Shown: piece by piece, positions 17,135-26,157 of the stretch
Layout: each line of letters starts with the position of its first letter
How positions within the stretch are numbered: position 1 is the stretch's first letter
From: JBAYNW01 sp041678605
GTDB lineage: Bacteria; Cyanobacteriota; Vampirovibrionia; Gastranaerophilales; Gastranaerophilaceae
NCBI GenBank assembly: GCA_041678605.1
Contig: JBAYNW010000005.1
Span: forward strand, 13,467 to 77,466
Length of the DNA: 64,000 nt
Direction: 5' to 3'
Notes under the pieces: model-generated
What the model was told of the DNA's origin: nothing
The model's input: only the letters and a program-made list of their open reading frames with translations
The model's database searches: none
Program-made: the position numbers and the translations under genes

Positions 17135-17500
17135 ATGAAAATATTTTTTGTAACATTTTTTATAGCTGAGTTAATTATCGTCATGGCGATAATTTTAAAG
17201 ATATGCCAATTTGATAAATGCGTAAATAATTGGAACAAACTGGTGTTAAGAAACCAAGCAAAAATCAGCGTGGGGCTTGTCGATTTCCGTTTGTTACTGG
17301 AAGAATTTACAAAAAATTTATTCGAAATAAGTCAGGTTATTCTAAAAAAACGGCGGGAATACACCTTCAAATTTCTAAAAACGTCAGTTATTTACGGAAG
17401 CCTTTTCTTTTTGAAAGGTAAATACAAAAAATCTCTGCTTGCTTATCAGATGGTTAAAGAGGTTTACGAGGGCATTAAAGAATCAGAGAACGAAATGTAA
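17135..17500 (+). CDS. Hypothetical membrane-anchored protein
   Basis: A 121-residue protein with one N-terminal transmembrane helix (about residues 3-22), then a basic helical region with LKKRREYTFKFLK and a Lys/Tyr-rich tail. I do not recognise it. It lies 50 bp before the NfnA-like gene on the same strand and may be cotranscribed with it. Confidence 0.5.
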   Translation: MKIFFVTFFIAELIIVMAIILKICQFDKCVNNWNKLVLRNQAKISVGLVDFRLLLEEFTKNLFEISQVILKKRREYTFKFLKTSVIYGSLFFLKGKYKKSLLAYQMVKEVYEGIKESENEM

Positions 17501-17571
17501 ATTAGCTTAAAATTTGTACCCATCTCCAGTTTTTTATTGTATAATAATGTTTGAAGGAGAAACACGAAAAG

Positions 17572-18426
17572 ATGGGGTACAAAATTTTATTTAAGAAGGA
17601 GCTTTGTCCAAACCAGTTTGAGCTTGCTATTGAAGCCCCCTATGTCGTTAGAAATGCCAAAGCAGGGCAGTTTATTATATTAAGAGTTGATGAAGACGGG
17701 GAGAGAGTTCCTCTGACAATAGCTGATTTCGACAAAGAAAAAGGCGAATTGACAATTGTTTATATGGCAGTGGGGTATTCGACAAAAAAGCTTGCACAGC
17801 TTGAGGTCGGGGATGAAATTGCTGATTTGGTTGGGCCTTTAGGCCAGCCGACTCATATCAAGAACTATGGAACGGTTGTTTGCCTCGCCGGAGGATATGG
17901 TGCCGCCCCTTGTTATTTGATAGCTAAGGCGTTTAAGGAGGCAGGAAATAAAGTTTATATGATTATGGGTGCCAGAAACAAAGAGTTGATTTTTTGGCAG
18001 GATAAGATGAAAAATGTTTGTGACGAACTTTTTATAACGACTGATGACGGTACTTTGGGCGAAAAAGGTTTTGTCACACAGGTTGCAGAAAGAATTATTG
18101 CCAAAGAAAAGGTGGATTATGCGATTGCAGTCGGCCCTATGCCTATGATGAGGGCGGTTGCAAACTTGACAAGAGATAAGGAAATTTATACAGAAGCAAG
18201 CATGAATCCTATCATGGTAGACGGAACGGGAATGTGCGGGGCTTGCAGAGTAACGGTAGGCGGTGAAGTAAAATTTGCCTGCGTGGATGGACCTGATTTT
18301 GACGCACATAAGATTGATTTTGATGAAATAATAAACAGAAGCAGAATTTATAAAGATAAAGAAGAACAATTTGGAAAAAAACGTGATGAAAACTGTAAAT
18401 TATACAAACAAAAGGTAAAGGAGTAG
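17572..18426 (+). CDS. NfnA/SudB-type FAD/NAD-binding ferredoxin-NADP reductase subunit
   Basis: A 285-residue flavoprotein of the PyrK-like group. It has an N-terminal FAD beta-barrel (GQFIILRVDEDGERVPLTIAD), an NAD(P) Rossmann region (VVCLAGGYGAAPCYLIAKA) and a C-terminal 2Fe-2S site with cysteines in GMCGACRVTVGG and FACVDGPDFDAH. This layout is that of NfnA, SudB or the small subunit of NADPH-dependent ferredoxin oxidoreductases. The usual large partner NfnB/SudA is not adjacent. EtfBA follow, so it may feed a flavin-based electron-transfer module. ATG 17572 has GGAG about 12 nt upstream. Confidence 0.85.
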   Translation: MGYKILFKKELCPNQFELAIEAPYVVRNAKAGQFIILRVDEDGERVPLTIADFDKEKGELTIVYMAVGYSTKKLAQLEVGDEIADLVGPLGQPTHIKNYGTVVCLAGGYGAAPCYLIAKAFKEAGNKVYMIMGARNKELIFWQDKMKNVCDELFITTDDGTLGEKGFVTQVAERIIAKEKVDYAIAVGPMPMMRAVANLTRDKEIYTEASMNPIMVDGTGMCGACRVTVGGEVKFACVDGPDFDAHKIDFDEIINRSRIYKDKEEQFGKKRDENCKLYKQKVKE

Positions 18427-18429
18427 ATT

Positions 18430-18603
18430 ATGCCAGACAAGAATATACCTTATTGTCCGCTTATGAGTGCGGGAAATTCAATCGAAGTTATTTGTACTCA
18501 AGAAAGATGTGCGTGGTATTTAAAAAACTACAAGATGTGTTCAGTGTACGTAATGGCACACAACGCAGCATTGGAAATTCAGTCAAAACAGAGTAAAAAA
18601 TGA
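18430..18603 (+). CDS. Small four-cysteine protein
   Basis: A 57-residue protein starting 4 nt after the NfnA-like gene, with AAAGGAG upstream. Cysteines occur in PYCPLMSAGN, ICTQERCAWY and KMCSVY, a spacing that suggests a single metal or Fe-S site. Short proteins with this CPLM...ERCAWY pattern occur in anaerobes, but I know no assigned function. The close coupling suggests a role beside the flavoprotein. Confidence 0.7.
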   Translation: MPDKNIPYCPLMSAGNSIEVICTQERCAWYLKNYKMCSVYVMAHNAALEIQSKQSKK

Positions 18604-18660
18604 AAAGTGAAAGGTGAAAAGTAGGTTTGGGCCGGTAGGCTCAACGGCTTAGGGTTAAGT

Positions 18661-19458
18661 ATGAAAATAGCATTATGTATTAAACAGGTGCCGGATACGG
18701 CGGATATAAAATGGACGGAAAACAATACGATTCAGCGGGAAGGCGTCGAAAGCATTATTAATCCTTTCGATACTTATGCCATAGAAACGGCAGTCCGTTT
18801 GAAAGAAAAGATTAAGGGAGTTCACATAACGGTGCTTACGATGGGGCCTCAGCAGGCCGAAGAAATCCTTAAAAAGGCGATTTCAATGGGCGTGGATGAA
18901 GGCTTTTTAGTTTCTGACAGAAAATTTGCGGGAGCCGATACCGTGGCTACATCAAGAACTCTTGCAAGTGCGATTAGGGAAAAAATCGGAGATGTGGACT
19001 TAATTATTTGCGGCCAGTTCGCCACAGACGGCGATACTGCACAAACAGGGCCGAGTATTGCCCAGCATTTGAATATAGCTCAGGTGACTTATGTAAAAGA
19101 AATTATCGGATATGAAAAAGGGTTTTTAACCGTCAAGAGGGAAGTTGAGGACGGAGTTGAGGTTTTAAAAGTCAAACTTCCGGCACTTTTATGCATGCTT
19201 AAATGCGATTACGAGCCTCGGCGTCCAATGATAGAAGGATTTATAAAGGCTCATAGTGCAAAAATTAAATCCTATTCAATGGATGACATAAAACTTGCTC
19301 CCGAAGAAGTCGGGATGAAGGGTTCACCGACTTATGTTTCTAAGGCATTCAGGCCCGAACAAAAACAGGGCGGTGAGGTAATTACGCCTAAAAATTCAAA
19401 AGACGGAGCAAAGATTTTAAAAGAAAAATTGAAGGAATTTGAGATTATAAAAGAGTAG
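18661..19458 (+). CDS. etfB: Electron transfer flavoprotein beta subunit
   Basis: A 265-residue EtfB/FixA. The N-terminus MKIALCIKQVPDTADIKW, SIINPFDTYAIE, VLTMGPQQAEEILKKA and CGQFATDGDTAQTGP are family hallmarks and resemble the anaerobe-type (Bcd/Car-associated, potentially bifurcating) group. It binds AMP or FAD and forms a heterodimer with EtfA. The preceding 57 bp contain a purine-rich micro-repeat. No acyl-CoA dehydrogenase lies in the window, so the electron partner is unknown. Confidence 0.94.
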   Translation: MKIALCIKQVPDTADIKWTENNTIQREGVESIINPFDTYAIETAVRLKEKIKGVHITVLTMGPQQAEEILKKAISMGVDEGFLVSDRKFAGADTVATSRTLASAIREKIGDVDLIICGQFATDGDTAQTGPSIAQHLNIAQVTYVKEIIGYEKGFLTVKREVEDGVEVLKVKLPALLCMLKCDYEPRRPMIEGFIKAHSAKIKSYSMDDIKLAPEEVGMKGSPTYVSKAFRPEQKQGGEVITPKNSKDGAKILKEKLKEFEIIKE

Positions 19459-19502
19459 AGAAGAAAGGCAAAGCTGGCTTCAGCCCGCTAATATGAGGAA
19501 TT

Positions 19503-20489
19503 ATGGAAGAAAATAAAGGGATATTAATTTATGCAGAATTAACAAGAGAGGGTGAACTGGCACCTGTTGTGCTTGAGTTGGCGAATGCCGCACAGGATTT
19601 GGCACAAAAATTAGGGGGCGTTGAGGTAAATGCACTTTTAATCAGTTCTGATAATACATTTAAACCTGATTCGCTAAAATGTTTTGATAAGGTTTATACC
19701 GTTCAGGACGAGCGGCTTAAGGAATATTCAAACGAATATTATTCAAAAATTGCAATTGATTTAATAAAAGAGATTAAACCGGAGATTGTTTTGATTGGTG
19801 CGACGACTCAAGGAAGGGATTTGGCACCGAGAATTTCTTCAAACTTAAACACGGGGCTTACTGCGGATTGTACGAAACTTGACATTAACGAAAAAGGTAT
19901 GTTGGCGGCGACCCGCCCGACTTTTGGCGGAAATTTGATGGCGACGATTTTGTGCAAGAATTTCCCTCAGATGGCGTCTGTCAGACCCAAAGTGCTTAAA
20001 AAGGCAGAAAATCCGATTGTAAAAGACACACAGTTTATCGAAATCAAACCTGAAATTGACAATATAGACAAAAAAGTTGAACTTGTTGAATTTATAAAAA
20101 ATGTTCAAATAGGCGGGAAAAGGATTGATGAATCTGAGATTATCGTTGCCGGCGGAAAAGGACTTAAATCTGCAGAAGGTTTCAAGATGCTTGAAGAACT
20201 TGCTCAGACCCTTGGCGGTGCTGTCGGTGCGAGCCGTGCGGCGGTCGATGCGGGCTGGGTTGACCATGCAATACAGGTTGGGCAGACAGGAAAAACCGTT
20301 ATGCCAAAACTTTATATTGCCTGTGCCATTTCCGGTGCTATTCAGCACACAGTCGGGATGAACGCTTCCGAGAAGATTATTGCTATAAACAAAGACCCGA
20401 AAGCACCGATTTTTCAGGTAGCGGACATCGGAATTGTCGGCGATGTGTTTGAAGTCGTTCCGGAATTAATTAAGATGTTGAAAAATTAA
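19503..20489 (+). CDS. etfA: Electron transfer flavoprotein alpha subunit
   Basis: A 328-residue EtfA. The C-terminal FAD-binding domain is clear, with GASRAAVDAGWVDHAIQVGQ, YIACAISGAIQHTVGM and INKDPKAPIFQVADIG. The N-terminal domain contains GATTQGRDLAPRI and TGLTADCTKL. It follows etfB by 44 bp on the same strand and precedes purA by 12 bp, so all three are probably cotranscribed. Confidence 0.95.
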   Translation: MEENKGILIYAELTREGELAPVVLELANAAQDLAQKLGGVEVNALLISSDNTFKPDSLKCFDKVYTVQDERLKEYSNEYYSKIAIDLIKEIKPEIVLIGATTQGRDLAPRISSNLNTGLTADCTKLDINEKGMLAATRPTFGGNLMATILCKNFPQMASVRPKVLKKAENPIVKDTQFIEIKPEIDNIDKKVELVEFIKNVQIGGKRIDESEIIVAGGKGLKSAEGFKMLEELAQTLGGAVGASRAAVDAGWVDHAIQVGQTGKTVMPKLYIACAISGAIQHTVGMNASEKIIAINKDPKAPIFQVADIGIVGDVFEVVPELIKMLKN

Positions 20490-20501
20490 AAGAAGGATAA
20501 T

Positions 20502-21779
20502 ATGCAAAATACGGTTGTAGTCGGAGCCCAGTGGGGCGATGAAGGAAAAGCGAAAATTACGGATTTATTGGCAACAAAAGCCGATTTAATCATCAGGTAT
20601 CAGGGTGGCTGTAACGCTGGTCACACAGTTGTCGTGGACGATAAAACTTACAAATTCCACCTTATCCCATCCGGAATTTTGTACGAAAGGAAAACGTGTT
20701 TTATCGGTGCCGGTACAGTAATTCATCCGGAAACTTTTTTGAATGAAATAAAAGCTCTGATTAAAGACAAAATTTCACTTGACGGCCTAAAAATAAGCCC
20801 GCTCGCATCGATTACCATGCCTTACCACATTGAGGTCGACGGTTTTTCTGAAGACACTGCAAAAAAAGGTAAAATAGGCACCACAAAAAAAGGTATCGGC
20901 CCGACATATACCGATAAAATTGCCCGTTTTGGACTGAAAATTGAAGATTTATACTCTAAAGAAACCCTAAACGAAAAATTGGACGTAATTTTACCAGCAA
21001 AAAATAGGGAATTGGCAACCCTGGGGCTAAAACAATATACAAGGGAAGAAATAATTTACCTTTGTGCCGGATACGCAGATATTTTCAGGCCATACGTGGC
21101 TTTTGACTGGCAGGATATGTTAAATGAGGTCAAAAAAGGCGGAAAAACGGTACTTTTTGAAGGGGCTCAGGGTATTATGCTCGACGTAGATTACGGAACT
21201 TACCCGTTTGTTACAAGTTCAAACCCAATCGCCGGAGGTGCTTGCACCGGAAGCGGCTTCGGCCCGTCTATGATAAAAGACGTAATCGGTGTTTCAAAGG
21301 CGTACATCACAAGAGTTGGCGAAGGCCCTTTTGTTACAGAGCTTACGGACGAAACAGGCGAAAGAATCCGAAATGTCGGACACGAGTTTGGAACCACAAC
21401 AGGACGTCCGAGACGCTGCGGCTGGTTTGATGCTGTAGTCGCCCGTTATGGCGTACTTGTAAGCGGTTTAACATCAATGGCGATTACAAAAATCGACGTG
21501 TTTGACGACTTTGACGAGATAAGAATTTGTACCGCGTACAAAGACACAAGAAACGGTGAAATTCATGAAGATTATCCGACAAATGTCTTTATTCACAAGT
21601 ATTTGGAACCTGTATACGAAGTTCACAAAGGCTGGAAATCTGATATAACAAAAGCCAAAGCCTGGGATGAATTGCCGGAGAATGCTCAAAAATACTTAAA
21701 ACGATTGGAAGAGCTTTTTGAAATCCCCATTTCTATTGTAAGTGTCGGGCCGGAGCGTGAACAAACGATAATTTTGTAA
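20502..21779 (+). CDS. purA: Adenylosuccinate synthetase
   Basis: A 425-residue PurA of standard length. It converts IMP, aspartate and GTP to adenylosuccinate. GAQWGDEGKAKITDLL at the N-terminus carries the catalytic Asp, with Ala in place of the usual Gly of GKGK. YQGGCNAGHTVVV, GTTKKGIGPTYTDK, FEGAQGIMLDVDYGTYPFVT and TTGRPRRCGW follow. AGAAGGATAAT precedes the ATG. The GKxKITDLL form resembles cyanobacterial PurA. Confidence 0.97.
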   Translation: MQNTVVVGAQWGDEGKAKITDLLATKADLIIRYQGGCNAGHTVVVDDKTYKFHLIPSGILYERKTCFIGAGTVIHPETFLNEIKALIKDKISLDGLKISPLASITMPYHIEVDGFSEDTAKKGKIGTTKKGIGPTYTDKIARFGLKIEDLYSKETLNEKLDVILPAKNRELATLGLKQYTREEIIYLCAGYADIFRPYVAFDWQDMLNEVKKGGKTVLFEGAQGIMLDVDYGTYPFVTSSNPIAGGACTGSGFGPSMIKDVIGVSKAYITRVGEGPFVTELTDETGERIRNVGHEFGTTTGRPRRCGWFDAVVARYGVLVSGLTSMAITKIDVFDDFDEIRICTAYKDTRNGEIHEDYPTNVFIHKYLEPVYEVHKGWKSDITKAKAWDELPENAQKYLKRLEELFEIPISIVSVGPEREQTIIL

Positions 21780-21793
21780 TAAATATCTCACAA

Positions 21794-21833
21794 GCGAGCG
21801 GCTTTGCGATGCTGAAATAAATTCAGCATGACG
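21794..21833. repeat. Single unit of CGTCATGCTGAA repeat (inverted)
   Basis: The reverse complement of the 15664-15703 unit, ending ATTCAGCATGACG. It sits in the 67-bp gap between purA and hemW, just before the hemW Shine-Dalgarno. Confidence 0.7.
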
Positions 21834-21846
21834 TTCGGAGGATTAT

Positions 21847-22932
21847 TTGACTAAAAACGCATATATTCACATACCTTTTTGCAAGAGTAAATGTAATTAC
21901 TGCTCCTTTATTTCTTTTGACAGGCTTGACTTGAAAGAAAACTATATCAACACTTTGATTGAGCAAATTAAAGCCGAATATAAAGAAGAAAAGCTTAATA
22001 CCCTTTATTTTGGAGGCGGAACGCCGTCCTTGCTCTCGATTGAAGAATTTAAGAAAATATTACAACTTTTTTCTTTTGAAAATAATGCCGAAATTACTGC
22101 CGAAGTTAATCCCGACAGCGTTGATTTTGAATATTTAAAAGAATTGAGAAATCTCGGCGTAAACCGTTTAAGTATAGGCACTCAGTCGTTTGATGATAAT
22201 ATTTTAAAATTAATAGGCCGAAGGCACAATTCAGCACAGGCAAAAGAAGCAGTAAGAAATGCTAAAAACGCCGAATTTGAAAACATAGGTCTTGATTTGA
22301 TTTACGGGCTTCCGGCTCAATCTCCGGAAAAATTTGAAAGTGATTTACGGGAAGTAATTGCATTGAATGTTCAGCATATTTCACTTTACGGATTAAAAAT
22401 TGAAGAAGACTGCTATTTTTATAAAAATATACCTCAAGACTTGCCTGATTTGGATTTGCAGGCTGACATGTACTTAAAAGCTGTTGAAGTGCTTAAAAAT
22501 GCAGGTTTGAAACATTACGAGATAAGTAATTTTGCAAAACAGGGATTTGAATCAAGGCATAATTTGAATTACTGGGATGACAACACATATTACGGATTTG
22601 GCTGTGCGGCGAGCGGGTATATTTGTAATACCAGATGTACAAACGAAACCGGCTTAGAAAAATATATCCGAAATCCGCTTAAAAAAATTTCAGAAGAAAA
22701 ATTATCTCAACAACAAATTCTTGAGGAGGCTATTTTTCTGGGCCTCAGAAAAATAGCCGGAATAAATATCGAAGAGATTAACCAAAAATTTGGGATTAAT
22801 TTTGAAGAAAAATATTCAAAAATTCTTAAAAAATATTCGAAATTTTTTGTTAAAACGAGACAAGGCTATACTTTAACTATTGACGGCCTTTTAATCAGCA
22901 ACGAGATTTTGGCCGAATTCATAGCTGATTAA
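21847..22932 (+). CDS. hemW: HemW-like radical SAM protein
   Basis: A 361-residue radical SAM protein of the oxygen-independent coproporphyrinogen oxidase-like (HemW) group. CKSKCNYC near residues 12-19 is the SAM cluster motif; TLYFGGGTPSLL, EVNPDSVDFEYL, RLSIGTQSFDDNILKLIGR and DLIYGLPAQ follow. HemW is a heme chaperone rather than the oxidase. The start is TTG with CGGAGGATTAT upstream. The 3' end overlaps the convergent M20 peptidase by 14 bp. Confidence 0.9.
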   Translation: MTKNAYIHIPFCKSKCNYCSFISFDRLDLKENYINTLIEQIKAEYKEEKLNTLYFGGGTPSLLSIEEFKKILQLFSFENNAEITAEVNPDSVDFEYLKELRNLGVNRLSIGTQSFDDNILKLIGRRHNSAQAKEAVRNAKNAEFENIGLDLIYGLPAQSPEKFESDLREVIALNVQHISLYGLKIEEDCYFYKNIPQDLPDLDLQADMYLKAVEVLKNAGLKHYEISNFAKQGFESRHNLNYWDDNTYYGFGCAASGYICNTRCTNETGLEKYIRNPLKKISEEKLSQQQILEEAIFLGLRKIAGINIEEINQKFGINFEEKYSKILKKYSKFFVKTRQGYTLTIDGLLISNEILAEFIAD

Positions 22933-24163
22933 ACTCAATAAACATTTGTTTAAGAACTTCGTAGCCCTTCAGCATGGTTTTGTAGTCGACCTTTTCGCTG
23001 CTTGAATGCATATTAAAAACATCCGCCATTCCGACAAGACAAGGCAAGAACTTTTCTCCGGAGGCGTTTTTGTTTTGGGCATAGACATGGGTTTCCGCAC
23101 CTGCGTGGAAAGATGAAATCTCTTGTGTGACGCCTGCTTTTTGGCATGCAAGTGCGTGAATTTTTTCGATTAAATCGTCGGAAGATTTTTCAAAAGGCGG
23201 CAAATGTTCTGAAAAAATAATTTCGGCCTTTGCCAATCCTTTATATTTTTTATTAAACTCCACAACTTCATTTTTAATTAGTTGTTTTAACTCGGTTTCT
23301 TTTTCGGCATCGGCACTTCTGACTGAGTAACTTGCCTGAGCCTGTGTATTTATAACGTTTGTGACAGAATTTTTAATGAAATAATCTAAATAATTATTGC
23401 TTTCAATTTTATCCGAAACAATTTTAGCGGCAGTATTTTGAATGTCTCCGCCGATAATTGTGCCTAAATTAATAGAAGTTATTGTACCCGTTTCATTCTC
23501 GTAAAAAACTCCCTGAGGGATTTTTGAAACCAAATCTGAGATTAATTTTGCGGCGTTGAGCCGGTTTTTATCTCCGATATCAAGTCCTGAATGTCCCCCA
23601 TAAGTGGTAGAAATCTTTAAAACCCCTTTTGTGTAGCTTGCACCTGACGTCAAAAGCTGTCCGAGTTTGTCGGCATCAAGCACAAGAATATATTTTGAAT
23701 TAATTTTCTTAAAATCCACGTGTTTAATTCCGCTCATGCCATGTTCTTCATCCCTTGTGAATACAATTTCAAGCCCGCCGTGAGAGGTAAATTCGTCTGA
23801 CTGCTGCGATAATTCAGACGCCAAAAGCAAAGCACAAGCCACTCCGACTTTATCATCCGCTCCGAGAGTTCTTTTGCCGTCTGTTTTGATAAAATCGCCT
23901 TCAACTTTAATATTTACGGGCGAAAAATCGCCTACAACATCCATGTGTGCAGACAGTAAAATCGGGCGTTTTTGCGGATTTTTCGCCCCAACCTTAAGAA
24001 AAACATTTTTGTAATTATCCAACTCAAAAGCGACATTGTTTTTTTTGCAAAAATCTTTAATCCAATTGATTAAGTTATCTTCGCAAAGCGAGGGGGACGG
24101 AATTTCCACCAGACTGCGAAAAATTTTTAAAAGTTTATTTTGGTTTAAATTATTAATAAGCAT
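22919..24163 (-). CDS. M20 family metallopeptidase (PepT-like)
   Basis: A 414-residue zinc peptidase. SAHMDVVG carries the first zinc ligand, KRTLGADDKVGVA the bridging Asp, TRDEEHGMSG the catalytic Glu pair, YGGHSGLDIG the dimerisation-domain His, and FNMHSSSEKVDYKTM the last ligand region. It resembles tripeptide aminopeptidase PepT and related dipeptidases. It overlaps the preceding gene (24153-26033) by 11 bp, implying translational coupling. Confidence 0.9.
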   Translation of the reverse strand: MLINNLNQNKLLKIFRSLVEIPSPSLCEDNLINWIKDFCKKNNVAFELDNYKNVFLKVGAKNPQKRPILLSAHMDVVGDFSPVNIKVEGDFIKTDGKRTLGADDKVGVACALLLASELSQQSDEFTSHGGLEIVFTRDEEHGMSGIKHVDFKKINSKYILVLDADKLGQLLTSGASYTKGVLKISTTYGGHSGLDIGDKNRLNAAKLISDLVSKIPQGVFYENETGTITSINLGTIIGGDIQNTAAKIVSDKIESNNYLDYFIKNSVTNVINTQAQASYSVRSADAEKETELKQLIKNEVVEFNKKYKGLAKAEIIFSEHLPPFEKSSDDLIEKIHALACQKAGVTQEISSFHAGAETHVYAQNKNASGEKFLPCLVGMADVFNMHSSSEKVDYKTMLKGYEVLKQMFIEFNQL

Positions 24164-26033
24164 AACCTCTGCGTCTAAAGAATATTCTTTCCCTATAGTG
24201 TTTATTGGCTGAATTGCTCTGAAGCATTTTTAATGCTGCTGACTGGCTTGAGTCAAAGACACTTGTGGCAAGAACATTTGTGTATTTGCCGTTCAGATGG
24301 GCATAATCGAACATTATAACGCCCTTGGCATCCAGTTTTCTTGCTTCGTGAATTTGTTTTAACAAATCTTCACTTGAACCGCCCATAAACGTTATAAATA
24401 AGCCTGCATAAAGTGCTGTGTTCGGGTTTTTATTTTTGATAACGTCCTGCATCATAAGATTGGCGGTTTTGGAATCACAGGTTAAAAACAGCGGAGTGAA
24501 GCCATCCACATAACCCAACATTGACCAGGTTTTCCAGTCTTGTTGTTTCGTTTCCAGAGCCTTTTGCCGGTCAGGGAAAATTACGGCCGTAAGTAAAATT
24601 TTATTTTGTTTTGTTAATTTATTTATGCGAAGAACAAAGGATGTAACTTTATCTTGTCTGTATTTGTCCCAAAGCTGCCAGTCCGGATCGTCATATGACA
24701 TATCTATCGGGTCTTTCCCGTATTTTGTTTTGAATTCAGTTCGGGCATACTCCGTGTAGCCCCAGTTTGATAAATCATAGCCCGGAAATTTTGCGGCCAT
24801 TGATTGCGGGTATCTTACATAATCAAGATTTATGCCATCGGGATGGTAATTACATATTATTTCAGTTAATAATTCTTCCAAAAATTGCTGTACGTCAGGA
24901 TTAGCAGGGTCTATAAAATAACCGCCATGCTCGGATAAAGAAGGTACGGGAGTTGTTGAATCAAAATCTCTCTTTGTCACATTCGCCCAATTTGGATTTA
25001 CGGCAAGTATACTTTTGGGATTATCTTTCGGGTTCTGATTTCCGACGTAGAATGTTTCAAACCAGATATGGACTTTTATATTTCTTTTGTGGGCTTCTTC
25101 TATCCAAACTTTTAACGGGTCAAAACCGAGAAATTTTTCGTTTTGAGGGATAAATTGGTAATTTTCCATTGTTTTACTCGGGAAAATCGTTTTGCCGTGG
25201 AAATAGGTTTCCAAAAATATATTGTCAACTCCTGCTTCGTGTATTTTATTGAGTGATGCAATTATTGCTTCGTGAGATGTTTCAGTAGGTCTTATCCAAA
25301 CCCCCTTCAGTTCATTTTTGTCAAACGGAATTGAATTTGCAAGTGCCGAATTTGCAGCCTCTATGGCTAAAGATGAATATTTTTGGACATTTTTAGGGTC
25401 TTTCTCGGCTTTAGTCAGATAATCTTGTGCCTTGTCTATGTAAAGACAAGGTTTCCTGCAGTCATACATATAAGACTTATCCTTGTAGTAACTTATAATA
25501 TCCTGAGACTCTTTAATTTTTTCCTTTGCCCCGTACAAAAAACTGTCTGATGTTATGTAAACTGTTAAGGTCTTAGCCTCTTTGTTGACGTAAACCTTTG
25601 CCCCGACTATTATATTCTGATTTATCCACTGCTTTGCAGAACCGTGGCCGCTTATAACAAGACCGTCATAGGGGATTATTGAATCAGCCCCGCTTAAGGA
25701 CGTTACTATATTTCCTTTAACAATAGCCTCAGAGCCGAATTCGTTTGTATTAGTCCTTAATCCGTATGCAGGTGTGTAAATTATCATCTGATTTGCCCCG
25801 CGAAGTCCGGGGTAAAAACTTCCCGAAGTGTTCGTTAAAACGGTTGGGTCTATTGCTGTTATCGGATAAATCTTCTGGCTGAAAATTACCTGATCATTGC
25901 AGTTATACTGGGCTTCTTGTGCAGATACACTCACTAAAAACTGCCCTAATAAAATAAAGAGCAACAGAAATACTTTTAACTTAAAATTGTTCATATGTCC
26001 CGTTTTCTTCCTCTTCCCTGATGTAAGATTCAT
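24153..26033 (-). CDS. GHL10 (DUF187-type) glycoside hydrolase-like secreted protein
   Basis: A 626-residue exported protein. A hydrophobic signal segment (about residues 19-39, FLLLFILLGQFLVSVSAQ) is followed by a beta-rich N-terminal part and, from about residue 240, a TIM-barrel GHL10 domain (ELKGVWIRPTETSHEAI, VHIWFETFYVGN, HPDGINLDYVRYPQ, VIMFDYAHL). Family members are YngK-like putative cell-envelope glycosidases. The ATG at 26033 overlaps in ATGA the stop of a displaced TPR-gene tail (26035-26092), which supports this start and an ancestral TPR-GHL10 operon; ATG 25994 is an alternative. Confidence 0.85.
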   Translation of the reverse strand: MNLTSGKRKKTGHMNNFKLKVFLLLFILLGQFLVSVSAQEAQYNCNDQVIFSQKIYPITAIDPTVLTNTSGSFYPGLRGANQMIIYTPAYGLRTNTNEFGSEAIVKGNIVTSLSGADSIIPYDGLVISGHGSAKQWINQNIIVGAKVYVNKEAKTLTVYITSDSFLYGAKEKIKESQDIISYYKDKSYMYDCRKPCLYIDKAQDYLTKAEKDPKNVQKYSSLAIEAANSALANSIPFDKNELKGVWIRPTETSHEAIIASLNKIHEAGVDNIFLETYFHGKTIFPSKTMENYQFIPQNEKFLGFDPLKVWIEEAHKRNIKVHIWFETFYVGNQNPKDNPKSILAVNPNWANVTKRDFDSTTPVPSLSEHGGYFIDPANPDVQQFLEELLTEIICNYHPDGINLDYVRYPQSMAAKFPGYDLSNWGYTEYARTEFKTKYGKDPIDMSYDDPDWQLWDKYRQDKVTSFVLRINKLTKQNKILLTAVIFPDRQKALETKQQDWKTWSMLGYVDGFTPLFLTCDSKTANLMMQDVIKNKNPNTALYAGLFITFMGGSSEDLLKQIHEARKLDAKGVIMFDYAHLNGKYTNVLATSVFDSSQSAALKMLQSNSANKHYRERIFFRRRGYAY

Positions 26034-26045
26034 TTTCTAAATAAA

Positions 26046-26092
26046 TAATACTGCGATTTGTCATAATTTAATTCATCCAACAGGCGTATTTT
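26046..26092. repeat. 47-bp direct repeat, left copy (displaced TPR gene 3' end)
   Basis: Identical over 47 bp to 26869-26915. On the minus strand it still encodes the TPR protein tail IRLLDELNYDKSQYYLF, with a TGA at 26030-26032 overlapping the ATG of the GHL10 gene. The right copy is the functional gene end. The intervening 776 bp hold the HigBA cassette. Confidence 0.93.
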
Positions 26093-26122
26093 TAATAAAG
26101 AGCAAAAGTTAATCAGCACTAC

Positions 26123-26151
26123 TTGACAAAATATAACCGTTAAGTTATAAT
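26123..26151 (+). promoter_or_regulatory. Consensus promoter and operator of higBA
   Basis: TTGACA at 26123-26128, a 17-bp spacer and TATAAT at 26146-26151 form a perfect sigma-70-type promoter. The inverted repeat TATAAC-N6-GTTATA (26132-26149) overlaps spacer and -10 and is a good candidate operator for the HigA antitoxin. Transcription would start at or next to the higB ATG at 26158. Confidence 0.85.
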
Positions 26152-26157
26152 GAGATT

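Noticed and set aside
20502..20580. PurA GKAK instead of GKGK as a sign of inactivity
   Set aside because: All other catalytic and nucleotide-binding motifs are intact, and a Gly-to-Ala change here is likely tolerated.
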